DNA from: Spartobacteria bacterium
GTDB taxonomy: Bacteria; Verrucomicrobiota; Verrucomicrobiia; Chthoniobacterales; UBA10450
Length of the DNA stretch: 64,000 bases
Reading direction: 5' to 3'
NCBI GenBank assembly: GCA_003167555.1
Contig: PMSN01000011.1
Coordinates: 558,001 to 622,000, forward strand
A program made the translations under genes and the position numbers. Shown here one piece after another: positions 17,114 through 26,140 of the stretch. The stretch's first letter is position 1. The number at the start of each line of letters is the position of its first letter. The notes under the pieces were generated by a model, which was not told the origin of the DNA, did not search any database, and saw only the letters and a program-made list of their open reading frames with translations.

Positions 17114-20100
17114 CTACGGCTTGCCTTGCGAGCTCATGATGAATGGGCCGGCGAGACGGACAGCGGCGAGTAAGCCCTTTTCTTTCCGGAGCTTTACGAG
17201 CCAGTCGCGCTGCGTGTCGGCGAGTGCTTGCGGTGCGTTGCCGGTTTTGAATGCAGCGTCATAAAAATCGAGCATGATCTGCACAGTGATCTCGTCACTG
17301 ATTGGCCAAAGGGTCATCAAAAGATTTTGTGTGCCGGCTTGAACGAAGCCGCGGCGAAGACCCATCACGCCTTCACCTGCTTTAGCTTCACCGCTACCAG
17401 TGTCGCAAGCGGAGAGTACGACGAGCCACGTTCCATCGAGTTTCAATCCACCGACTTCTTCGGCGGTGACGATCCCGTCATTCTCAGTCGGAGGTACCTC
17501 GCCTTTCGCCCATGCATGGAGCGTCGTTTGCGCTCCGGCTACCGCGAGTCCACTTCGGTGCATCGGATTAACTAACTTGCCCTTTGGAATGTCAGCAGTA
17601 GTTCGCGACAAACCTTTTGGTGATGGACCAAGGTCAATTTCGGGAAGGAAAAATCCGTGAGTGGCCAAATGCAGAATGCGCGGCGAATTCACCTTGCGCA
17701 GCTCTGCTTCAGTGGCGTGTTCGCCGAGATTCAGATGAGCCTGCCAGCCTGACTTCTTCGCGCACTCTTCCAGTTTCGCCGATTCTCTGGCCGTGCCCGG
17801 TAACTCTGGAAGCGAAATGGATTGCAGCTCCCGTATCTCGATAGATCGAAAGGTAACCGTGTTTGTTTTGTTTTCTGCTAGAGTAACTCCATCACTCTTT
17901 GCCGCGAAATCAGGGTTCGCGAAGACTTGCATCGATGTTTTCGCGGCCGCGACCGGTTTGGTTTCTCGCAACAAGTCGCGACCGCTGGCGACATAGCGGA
18001 TGGAAAACTCTTCGCCGAGGAAACGGTCGTCAGGCGTTAACAATGTCGCGAACGAAACGAAGTTCAATTCGGCATCGGGGCTTACGACCATTGTCTTGAT
18101 GCCCGCGGGACACTCTTTCACGATCGGCGCCCAAACTTCCTCATCCAGCTTCTTAAGCACGGCGCTCAAAGCCGCCTCATTCGTTTGCCCACGAACGGAT
18201 TTTTTATACAACAGGATCTTCTTTTCAATCTCCGCCGCGGCGCCCAGCGGAATCCATTTCGGTTCGCTTCCAGAGGCAATCACGACCGCGCCATACCGCG
18301 GCTCGAATTTGTTCTTGCCCTGGTAACTCTCGTAGCGCAGGAACTCGATCAACGCCGCACCCGGGCCAAGCGCCGTCTGCACTTGAGCTACAGTCAGACT
18401 CAACGCGCGTCGTGCACGACCAAGCCCCGCGACCTGTCGCCCCAAACCTCCCTCGAGTTCCTCTACTTTCCGGGCGAGTTCCTTCTTTTCGGTCTCACGC
18501 TTCCTGGCCACCGTTTCTGAAATATCCTTCGGCACTTGCAATAGCAATTGCATGAGCTGCTGCTTGGCTGCGCGAAGTTGATTAATCGTTTCGCGCTGCC
18601 GGGGATCGGTGCTGGTTTCGGCTACGAGCCGGTCTTCCAATAATGAGTCGAGGACTATGCCTTTTCTTCTTAGAATGAGCTGGGCGAGTTCCGGACCGTT
18701 CCCGAGAATGGCGGGCAAGGTATAGGGCCGGGTTGTTTTCTGAAAAGCGAGACGCTGCTGCTCGGACGTAAAGGATAGGATGTTCGATAAGGTTTTCTCT
18801 TCCGCCCGCTGCGCCAGTTGGGCCAGGCGTAACTGTTCCTGTGCGTTGCCCATGTCTCCATAGAGCAGCGCAAGATTGTTGAGACTTGCCGCAGTGTTTG
18901 GATGGTCCGGGCCGAGCACTTTCTCGATGATCTTGAGGGAGCGTTGATAGAGTGGCTCGGCCTTGGCGTAATCGCCTGTTCGATGGTAAAGCCCGGCTAG
19001 ATTATTGAGGCTTAATGCTGTATCAGGGTGTTCCGGGCCGAGCGCTTTTTCGCGAATTTGAAGGGAACGTTGATAGAGTGGTTCAGCTTTGGCGTAGTCG
19101 CCCATCTTGGTATAAAGCTCCGCCAGGTTGTTGAGGCTTAAGGCGGTGCTTGGATGTTCAGGGCCCAGCACTTTTTCAAAGATCTTAAGTGAACGTTGGT
19201 AGAGCGATTCGGCTTTGGCGTAATCGCCCATCTCTCGATAAAGCTCTCCGAGGTTGTTGAGGCTTAAGGCGGTGCTCGAATGTTCCAGGCCGAGCACTTT
19301 CTCCCGGATACCTAACGACCGTTGATAAAGTGGTTCAGCCTTGGCATAGTCACCAAGGCTTACATAAAAGGCCGCCAAGCTATTGAGGCTGTTGGCGGTG
19401 CTGGGGTGTTCCGAACCGAGCGCTTTCTCAATGATTGCTAGCGAGCGTTGATAGAGAGGCTCAGCCTTGGCGTAGTCGCCCATGCTATCATAAAGGTCTG
19501 CCAGGTTATGGAGAGTGTTGGCGGTGTTTGGGTGTTCCGGGCCGAGCGCTTTCTCGTTGATCTTGAGTGAGCGCTGCAAGAGCGGCTCAGCCCTGGCGTA
19601 GTCTCCCATCTCCTTATAAACCTCGGCTAGGTTATTGAGGCTCGTCGCAGTGAGTTGGTGTTCCGGACCCAGCGTTTTCTCGTTGATGGCCAGGGAGTGT
19701 TGATAGAGAGGCTCAGCCTTGGCGTAGTCGCCCATGCTATCGTAAAGTTCGGCCAGATTGTTGAGGCTGTTCGCGGTGTTGGGATGTTCTGGGCCAAGGG
19801 TTTTCTCCCGGATTTTTAGGGAGCGTTGATAGAGTGGTTCGGCCTTGGCATAGCTACCCATGCTCACGTAAAGGCCTGCCAGGTTGTTGAGGCTTGTCGC
19901 AATGTCTGGATCTTCCGGTCCGAGCGCCTTCTCGCGGATCTTCAGTGAGCGCTGATAGAGCGGTTCAGCCTTGGCGTAATCGCCCATCTTATCATAAAGC
20001 GTCGCCAGGTTATTGAGGCTATTCGCAGTGTCCGGATGTTCCGGACCGAGAGCTTTCTCGCGAATGTTTAGCGAACGTTGATAGAGCGGTTCAGCCTTGG

Positions 20101-23100
20101 CGTAGTAACCCATCTTATCATAAAGCGCGGCCAAATCGTTGAGACTGTCCGCGGTCTTTGGGTCTTCGGGGCCGAGAACTTTCTCGCGGATTTTTAGCGA
20201 GCGCTGATAGAGCGGCTCGGCCTTCGCGTAGTCGCCGGAATCACTATAGAAGTTTGCGAGATTGTTGATGGTCAAGGCAGTGTTTAGGTGCTCCGGTCCG
20301 AAGGTCTTCTCGCGAATGTCCAAAAGCTGAAGAGCAAAAGGAACTGCCTCTGCATATTTACCGGCCTGATAAAGTTTCTTTATCTCCTGCTCGAGCTTAT
20401 CAGCCTCGGAAAGATATGGCGTCACGTCGAGCGCGCGGTCTTCGACCAACAACCCAACTTTCCCCGCCGTGAAGCCCTCAACGCGCATTGTCTTGCCGTC
20501 GCGCTTGACCTCGATCCAGCCACCTGGAAAAGTGTTGAAGCTCCAGTCATAAGCGCTGCGGATTGGATTGCCATTGGCCGAGAGAAGCTCATCGCCCGCT
20601 TTTAGCTCGGCCGCCTTGGGCTGTTCCGGCGCTACGCCTGTAACGATTACGCGCACTCCGTCGAGCGCAGTTCCGTCGCCGCGTTTGTGCGTGACACTCT
20701 GCAATTTTCCTTCAGCAAATTTCGCTTCGCGCACGCTGAAGCCGACGAGCTTCTCGTTGAATCCGGTTTCGTAAATCCGCTGCGGGCGATCGATCTCATC
20801 GAAATCCTCTTCCTTTCGCGCGCAAAAAACTCCACTGGAGAGGGAGCCGATCGGCTGGCGCTTCACGTCGCACGCCTGGCGAACCTGCCGTTTGCGCGCA
20901 CCTGTCTTATGCCATTCAGCGTCGATGCGAAAATCGGGAGATCCCGCCGATTCCGCGCATCCCAGTTGCCACGTGAGAATGACGCGCCCATTTTCATCGT
21001 AGGTCTCATCGATCGCCGCATAGGGAAGTCCGGCATCTACGGCGAGCTGTCCTTTTTCATTTTCAAAGCGCAACACGCTTCGGCGCAAGCGTCCTTGCGA
21101 ATCGTACTCCGGCTCGCTCACATCGCGGTAGTAGCGGAATCGCGTCGGGTCCTCGTCCTCTCTCGTTTGTCGCCGCAGGGCGCCGTTCGGATCGAATTCA
21201 GTGATCATCCGATGATAGCCGGCCTTGCAGTAGGTCTTCGCGCCCGCAGCGTCGAAGTAAGTCTCTTCCCAACTGAAACCGTCTCGACTAGACTTGTAGG
21301 CGCGGCGTTTGATGAGGTAGCCAATCTCTCCGGCTGATGCCCGGCCTTCCGCGTCGAGGTACTTTTCCTCGGTCACATTGCCGCTTGCATCATGAAGCAT
21401 GGCCGTGCGCCATTTGATTGTGCCCGCGAACTGAAGATCAGATGGATGGCCGAGTTCATCGTATGCGACCTTCCATTGAAAAAACGGGGACGTGGCGCCG
21501 TCCAGGCCGATCTTCAAAAACTTGTGTCCGATAATTTCGCCGCGTTCGTTGCGTTGCGTTTCCTGCACAGTCCAGTCAATTCCGCGCGCGGGCTTTCCAT
21601 CCGCGCCGAGTCGAACAAGGCCGATCAAATTACCCAATGCGTCGTAATCGATGGTCATCGCGGATACACCGTTCCACGCAGCTGGCTTTCCTGCGCCATC
21701 GCACATGTCGATGCGAACGACGCGGCCCGCCGGGCCCCACGTCATCGCGAGCGAGATCTGTCCCGCGTTGTTTGCCGCCGGTTGCCCATCTTGGCCAAGA
21801 TTGAAAAGACGCACAATCCTCCCGGCCGCGTCGCGCTCGAGCTTGTATCCGTAAACACCTTCTCCGTTTGCCGCCGGCTTGCCCTCGCCGTTGAAGAAAC
21901 TCACCTTCACGTCACGGCCGTTCGCGTCGCGCTCGATTTCCATTTGCGAAGCGCCGCTGGTGCTGGACTTCGCGAATCCCCGGAGATTAGCGAAGCGGGC
22001 CGGGATAACCACGGGAGCGTGCGGTGAAGACACCGGTCGATCATAAATAATGCGCCAGATCGGGTTGCCGTTTCGATCCAGCGCCGTCGCTTCGCTTGCC
22101 GTCTCGCCATTGTAGGAGAACTCAATCCTTGTGCTTTCCGGCGCTTTTTCGGCGTAAGGCTGCGTTCCCATTAATCCTTCGAGATAAATGGGAATCACCT
22201 CGGGATAGATCGGCCGGAGCACCGCCGGGTTTCCGCGAGAATTCAACACTTCCACGCGAGTGATCGGTCCGATCCTACCGCGGCGTGTCAGACGCAGGCT
22301 CACGCCGTGATGCGAAAGCGCCTTCTCATCCATCTTCAAGATCGGTTCAAATCCGCCCCTCACGTAATCGACTGCGGCCGCGTATTCCACATGGGGTCGC
22401 TGATAGAATTCCCATTGCCAGAGACGCTGGCCCGCCGCGGCCAGGGCGAGGGCGAGCGCACCTCCCGCGACGAAGCGCCAGGGATGGCGCTTGATCCATT
22501 TCACCGTGCGCACCGCCGTGGTCGGCGGCCGGGCCAGGATCGATTCGTCCTCGAGAAACCGGCGCAAATCTTCCGCAAACGCCGCGGCGCTTGAATAGCG
22601 GTCGCGCGGTTCCTTCTCCAGACATCTCAGGCAAATCGTCTCGAGATCGCGAGGGATGCCCGGCCGATGCCACGCGGGAGAGACCGGATCTTCCGTGATC
22701 ACGCGCACCATGATGGCGGTTTCGCTTTCTTCCGGCAGGAACGGCGGACGGCCCGCGAGAATTTCGTAGAGGATCGCACCTAACGAATAGATATCCGCCG
22801 CCGTTCCTACGCCACGACTCGTTCCCTTGGCTTGTTCTGGCGCCATGTAGGTCGGTGTGCCGATCACCACGCCGGAGAGCGTGAGCGAGCTGTCGCCGCT
22901 CAGGCGTTTCGCAATTCCGAAATCGGTCACCTTCGGCACGCCATCCGGATCCAACAGCACATTCGCGGGCTTCATGTCGCGATGGACCACTCCGTTCTGG
23001 TGCGCGAAATGCAGCGCGCGCGCGACGCTGATCAACAATTGCGCCGCCTCCCGCGCTGGAAGCATTCCGGCGCGAAGCCGGTCCGCGAGCGAACCGCTCT

Positions 23101-23494
23101 CGACATATTCCATCGAAAAAAACGGCGCGCCTTGATCCTCTCCCACCTCATAAATTTGGACGATGTTCGTGTGATGCAGACTCGCGGCCGTCTCTGCCTC
23201 CGCCCGGAAACGCGCCAGCTCGTCCGGCCCGTAATGACCGGTGAGCATCTTGAGCGCGACGAGGCGGTTCAGCTTTTTTTGCCGGGCGCGAAAGACCACG
23301 CCCATGCCGCCGCGTCCGAGTTCGCCTTCGACCTGGTAGTCTCCAAAGATGGGACGACCCGCTTTCGGCAGCGGCGACGGCGGAATGGAAGCGTTTGAAT
23401 CCGCGTTCACTTTCAAACGACCTTGATCATTTCCTGCCCCTTCGGCCAGCAGAGTATCTCGCTTCAACGACAAAGTAACGGCGTCGACGGCCAT
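17114..23494 (-). CDS. Ser/Thr kinase-TM-PDZ-TPR-CHAT protease-like fusion protein
   Basis: 2126 aa from the ATG at 23494 (MAVDAVTLSLKRD); an upstream ATG at 23581 would translate DNA belonging to a neighbouring duplication. Kinase domain about 51-320: GELGRGGMGVVF, Lys82 (VALK), HRDMKPAN with Asp173, DFG with Asp191, APE. A membrane helix at about 345-362 follows (WRFVAGGALALALAAAG). Next comes a 600-residue extracytoplasmic region of YD-like repeats (GRIVRLFNLGQDGQPAANN, NLIGLVRLGADGKPA). A PDZ-like domain follows (AELKAGDELLSANGNPIRSA), then 12 regular 42-residue TPRs (YAKAEPLYQRSL...LGPEHP). The C-terminal CHAT domain has His1946 (HLATHGF) and Cys2030 (LSACDTG), the caspase-like dyad. TPR-CHAT proteins are proteases in bacterial death pathways; the fused kinase suggests phospho-control. 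Substrate and trigger are unknown. Confidence 0.88.
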   Translation of the reverse strand: MAVDAVTLSLKRDTLLAEGAGNDQGRLKVNADSNASIPPSPLPKAGRPIFGDYQVEGELGRGGMGVVFRARQKKLNRLVALKMLTGHYGPDELARFRAEAETAASLHHTNIVQIYEVGEDQGAPFFSMEYVESGSLADRLRAGMLPAREAAQLLISVARALHFAHQNGVVHRDMKPANVLLDPDGVPKVTDFGIAKRLSGDSSLTLSGVVIGTPTYMAPEQAKGTSRGVGTAADIYSLGAILYEILAGRPPFLPEESETAIMVRVITEDPVSPAWHRPGIPRDLETICLRCLEKEPRDRYSSAAAFAEDLRRFLEDESILARPPTTAVRTVKWIKRHPWRFVAGGALALALAAAGQRLWQWEFYQRPHVEYAAAVDYVRGGFEPILKMDEKALSHHGVSLRLTRRGRIGPITRVEVLNSRGNPAVLRPIYPEVIPIYLEGLMGTQPYAEKAPESTRIEFSYNGETASEATALDRNGNPIWRIIYDRPVSSPHAPVVIPARFANLRGFAKSSTSGASQMEIERDANGRDVKVSFFNGEGKPAANGEGVYGYKLERDAAGRIVRLFNLGQDGQPAANNAGQISLAMTWGPAGRVVRIDMCDGAGKPAAWNGVSAMTIDYDALGNLIGLVRLGADGKPARGIDWTVQETQRNERGEIIGHKFLKIGLDGATSPFFQWKVAYDELGHPSDLQFAGTIKWRTAMLHDASGNVTEEKYLDAEGRASAGEIGYLIKRRAYKSSRDGFSWEETYFDAAGAKTYCKAGYHRMITEFDPNGALRRQTREDEDPTRFRYYRDVSEPEYDSQGRLRRSVLRFENEKGQLAVDAGLPYAAIDETYDENGRVILTWQLGCAESAGSPDFRIDAEWHKTGARKRQVRQACDVKRQPIGSLSSGVFCARKEEDFDEIDRPQRIYETGFNEKLVGFSVREAKFAEGKLQSVTHKRGDGTALDGVRVIVTGVAPEQPKAAELKAGDELLSANGNPIRSAYDWSFNTFPGGWIEVKRDGKTMRVEGFTAGKVGLLVEDRALDVTPYLSEADKLEQEIKKLYQAGKYAEAVPFALQLLDIREKTFGPEHLNTALTINNLANFYSDSGDYAKAEPLYQRSLKIREKVLGPEDPKTADSLNDLAALYDKMGYYAKAEPLYQRSLNIREKALGPEHPDTANSLNNLATLYDKMGDYAKAEPLYQRSLKIREKALGPEDPDIATSLNNLAGLYVSMGSYAKAEPLYQRSLKIREKTLGPEHPNTANSLNNLAELYDSMGDYAKAEPLYQHSLAINEKTLGPEHQLTATSLNNLAEVYKEMGDYARAEPLLQRSLKINEKALGPEHPNTANTLHNLADLYDSMGDYAKAEPLYQRSLAIIEKALGSEHPSTANSLNSLAAFYVSLGDYAKAEPLYQRSLGIREKVLGLEHSSTALSLNNLGELYREMGDYAKAESLYQRSLKIFEKVLGPEHPSTALSLNNLAELYTKMGDYAKAEPLYQRSLQIREKALGPEHPDTALSLNNLAGLYHRTGDYAKAEPLYQRSLKIIEKVLGPDHPNTAASLNNLALLYGDMGNAQEQLRLAQLAQRAEEKTLSNILSFTSEQQRLAFQKTTRPYTLPAILGNGPELAQLILRRKGIVLDSLLEDRLVAETSTDPRQRETINQLRAAKQQLMQLLLQVPKDISETVARKRETEKKELARKVEELEGGLGRQVAGLGRARRALSLTVAQVQTALGPGAALIEFLRYESYQGKNKFEPRYGAVVIASGSEPKWIPLGAAAEIEKKILLYKKSVRGQTNEAALSAVLKKLDEEVWAPIVKECPAGIKTMVVSPDAELNFVSFATLLTPDDRFLGEEFSIRYVASGRDLLRETKPVAAAKTSMQVFANPDFAAKSDGVTLAENKTNTVTFRSIEIRELQSISLPELPGTARESAKLEECAKKSGWQAHLNLGEHATEAELRKVNSPRILHLATHGFFLPEIDLGPSPKGLSRTTADIPKGKLVNPMHRSGLAVAGAQTTLHAWAKGEVPPTENDGIVTAEEVGGLKLDGTWLVVLSACDTGSGEAKAGEGVMGLRRGFVQAGTQNLLMTLWPISDEITVQIMLDFYDAAFKTGNAPQALADTQRDWLVKLRKEKGLLAAVRLAGPFIMSSQGKP
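18850..20290. repeat. 126-bp tandem repeats encoding 12 TPRs
   Basis: Direct repeats with a 126-bp period inside the kinase-CHAT gene. Each unit encodes 42 residues with the pattern SLNNLAxLYxxMGDYAKAEP then LYQRSLxIxEKxLGPEHPxTA. The units are unusually alike at DNA level, pointing to recent unit amplification or gene conversion. Confidence 0.85.
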
Positions 23495-25915
23495 TCGACA
23501 GGAGTTGCGACATCGCGTGAGGAAATTACCATTTCGTGCGCGGATGTGAATACAGACGCGTTCGCACATGCCTGACCGCAAACCACACGCGTCGCCACCG
23601 CCTTACGAATCGGCGCGGTCGGATCGACCAGCTTGCCTTTCGGGATGTCTTCGATCTTGCCAAGAACGTTTTTCGAATTACCCAGCTCACTCTCTGGTAA
23701 GAAAAAACCATGTGTTGCGAGGTGAAGAATGCGCGGAGAGTCCACCCGCCGAAGCTCTGCTTCAGTGGCAGCGGATCCAAGAAACACCGTGACCTTTCGA
23801 TTCGCCCTCTCGATGAGCTTTTGCAATCCAGTTGCTTCTGCCGCGGTTCCTGGAAGTGGAAACAGCAAAAGGTTTTGCAAGCCTCGCATTTCCATCAAGC
23901 GCACTGACCCTGCACTTGTTGTCGATTGTGCCGAGTTGGGAACGAGAGTCTTCCCTTCAAAATCCGGATCCGCGAAGATAACTGTTCCAAGATTACCGCC
24001 GGATTTCTTCCCCCCGAGCAAATCGCGTCCGCTTGCCACGTAACGAATCGAATATCGTTCGGCGAGAAATTTGTCATTGGAATCGGTGAGCGTAGTGAAC
24101 GAGACGAAATTAAGTTCACCATCAGGGCTGATTGCCACATTGGTGGTTTCCGCAGGAAGAACCTTCTCGATGGGTGCCCAAATCTGCGCATGCAAAGCGT
24201 GCAGCACACCAAGCAAAGTAGCTTCGTCTTTCTCTCCGTGGGCACATTCTTGATACAGCCGTATATTCTTTTCAATTCCAACGGCGCTGCCCAGCGGGCA
24301 CCAAACCGGCTTACCACCGGGAATAATTAGAATGGCTCCATAGCACCACTCCCATTTGTTTTTGCCGAGATAATCGTTGTAACGCGCCAGTTCTATCAAC
24401 GCCTCGTTCTTCCCGAGGCCCGCCGTACTTGCTCAACTGTAATGCTCAGCGCGCGCCTCGCTTTTCCCAGGCCGGCAACTTGCCTCGCGAGTCCGGCCTC
24501 GAGTTCATCTACTCGATTGGAAATCCGTTTCTTCTCGGTATCCCGTCGTTCTCGCGCGTCTTCAACAGGATATTTCGGTGCTTCCAACGACACCTGCATA
24601 AGACGCTGTCTGGCAATAAGAAGTTCTGCGATAATCTCACGCTGCTCCGGTTTCTCGCTGGCTTGAGAAATAAGCCGATCTTCCAGCAGCGAATCGAGAA
24701 CAACGCCTTTGCGACGGAGAATGGTCTGGGCTAGAACCTGGGACATGTTCAACCGAGCGGGAAGAGAATAGGGATTGACCGTCAGTTGAAAAACCAACCG
24801 CTGTTGCTCAGAGGTAAACGACAGAACATCGGCAAGATGGTTCTCTTCGCCTAGGTTGACACGCGAAGCCAGGTCCGCGGCCTTATCCGTTTTACCGTTA
24901 TCAAGATAGCGGTACGCCAAATTCATTAGGGCATTCGTTGTTTGCGGATGGTCGGACCCCAGAGTGTGTTCGCTGATCCTTATCGAACGGCTATAGAACA
25001 ACTCAGCCTCGGCAAAGTTTTCCATTTGAGTGTAGAGCATGCCCAAATTGTTTAGGATTACAGCGGTATCTGGGTGATCTTTGCCGAGCACGGATTCTTC
25101 AGGGCTCGCTGGAAAAGTGGCTCCGCTTTGGCAAAGTCTCCCTTGTGCAGATATAGCGTTCCGAGGCTACTGAGGAGAGGGGCAATGTTCGGGTGCTCGA
25201 CGCCCAAAGCCTTCTCATCGATCCTCAGAGCGCGCAAGCAGAGCGGTTCAGCTTTAGCGTAATCGCCCATATTGTCGTAGAGGCCTGCAAGGTTGGCGCA
25301 ACTGGCGGCTGTGTCAGGGTGTTCCGGGCCCGCTTTCTCTTCCGAAATTGCTAGGGCACGTGCAAAGGTGGCTTCTGCTTTGGCGTATTTTCCGCTCGCC
25401 GTGTAAACCAATCCTAGGTTGTTGAGAGTAACCGCAGTGTTTTGACTATCGCTGCTTTCAGTTGTTCTATCGATTCTCAATACCCGATCATAAAGCAGTT
25501 CAGCCTTAGTATATGCGCCCATGTGCTGGTAAAGGTCCGCTAGGTTATTAAGGGTCGCGGCCGTATGGACATCGTTCGAGCCGAGGGTTGTCTCGAAGAT
25601 GTTCAAGGCACGCTGGAATAGCGGCTCAGCTTTTGCGTATTGGCCCGCCGCATCATAAAGCTTCGCTAATTTGTCGAGAACCAAAGCCGTGGCGGGATTC
25701 TCTGCCCCCATCACCTTTTCACAGCGATCCAGGAGCTTGATGGCTAGTGGCAGCGCTTCAGCATATCTGCCTTCGCGCTCGAGTTGAACGACTTGCCGAT
25801 CAATCGTCTCCACATCTTGATCATCGGACGGTAGCGTCTCGCCTCCGAGAGCAGAGAGGCTGACAAGGGCGGCGATTGCCATGGCTACTAATACGTGACG
25901 TTTCTTCGCGCGCAT
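23464..25915 (-). pseudogene. Decayed TPR-CHAT paralogue of the upstream kinase-CHAT gene
   Basis: Three reading frames together give one protein. The first (from ATG 25915, signal peptide AMAIAALVSLSALGGE) carries about six 42-residue TPRs and breaks near 25095. The next (about 25091-24396) carries two more TPRs, then the SFTSEQQRLVFQ and RRKGVVLDSLLEDRL linker. A second break near 24405 leads to the CHAT part (LIELARYNDYLGKNKWEW, HLATHGFFLPE). Both breaks look like 1-nt shifts. CHAT homology stops after IPKGKLVDPTAPIR (about 23630), so the catalytic Cys segment (LSACDTG in the intact paralogue) is missing. The remaining codons run antisense into a copy of the MFS 5' end. Unlike its neighbour it has no kinase. 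Two frameshifts could be assembly errors, but the truncation could not. Confidence 0.85.
23537..23626 (+). repeat. 90-bp direct repeat, left copy: remnant of an MFS gene 5' end
   Basis: It aligns with 26051-26140 at roughly 78% identity with one 1-nt gap. It includes an ATG at 23568 followed by MPDRKPHASPPPYESARSD, matching MPDHEPHAPPPAYEAARSE at the true MFS start. After codon 20 the MFS homology ends and the truncated CHAT paralogue begins on the other strand. Confidence 0.8.
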
Positions 25916-26050
25916 GAAAACCTCGCCATACAGATTGAAAAGATCGAGGATTGCCTTCAATCCAAATGAAGCTCGGGTTCACCCTGTCTTCACTGATAGC
26001 GATTGCGCAAGCGTAGGTTGCGGCGCGAACTAACGCTTCTACAATCTACG

Positions 26051-26140
26051 TGCGCGTGTGTGAACGCAGACGCGTTCATCACATGCCTGATCACGAGCCG
26101 CACGCGCCGCCACCTGCCTACGAAGCCGCGCGCTCGGAAC
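26051..26140 (+). repeat. 90-bp direct repeat, right copy, spanning the MFS start
   Basis: Partner of 23537-23626. It covers the leader (TGCGCGTGTGTGAACGCAGA) and the first 20 codons of the intact MFS gene. The copies bracket the TPR-CHAT pseudogene in the same orientation. Confidence 0.8.

Noticed and set aside
18850-20290. Regular direct repeats that might look like a CRISPR array
   Set aside because: The 126-bp period is coding, in frame through the TPR region of the kinase-CHAT gene, with no spacer variation.
23568-23792. Short plus-strand ORF starting MPDRKPHASP
   Set aside because: Only the first 20 codons match the MFS start; the rest is antisense to the CHAT remnant. It is treated as a gene remnant and not a gene.
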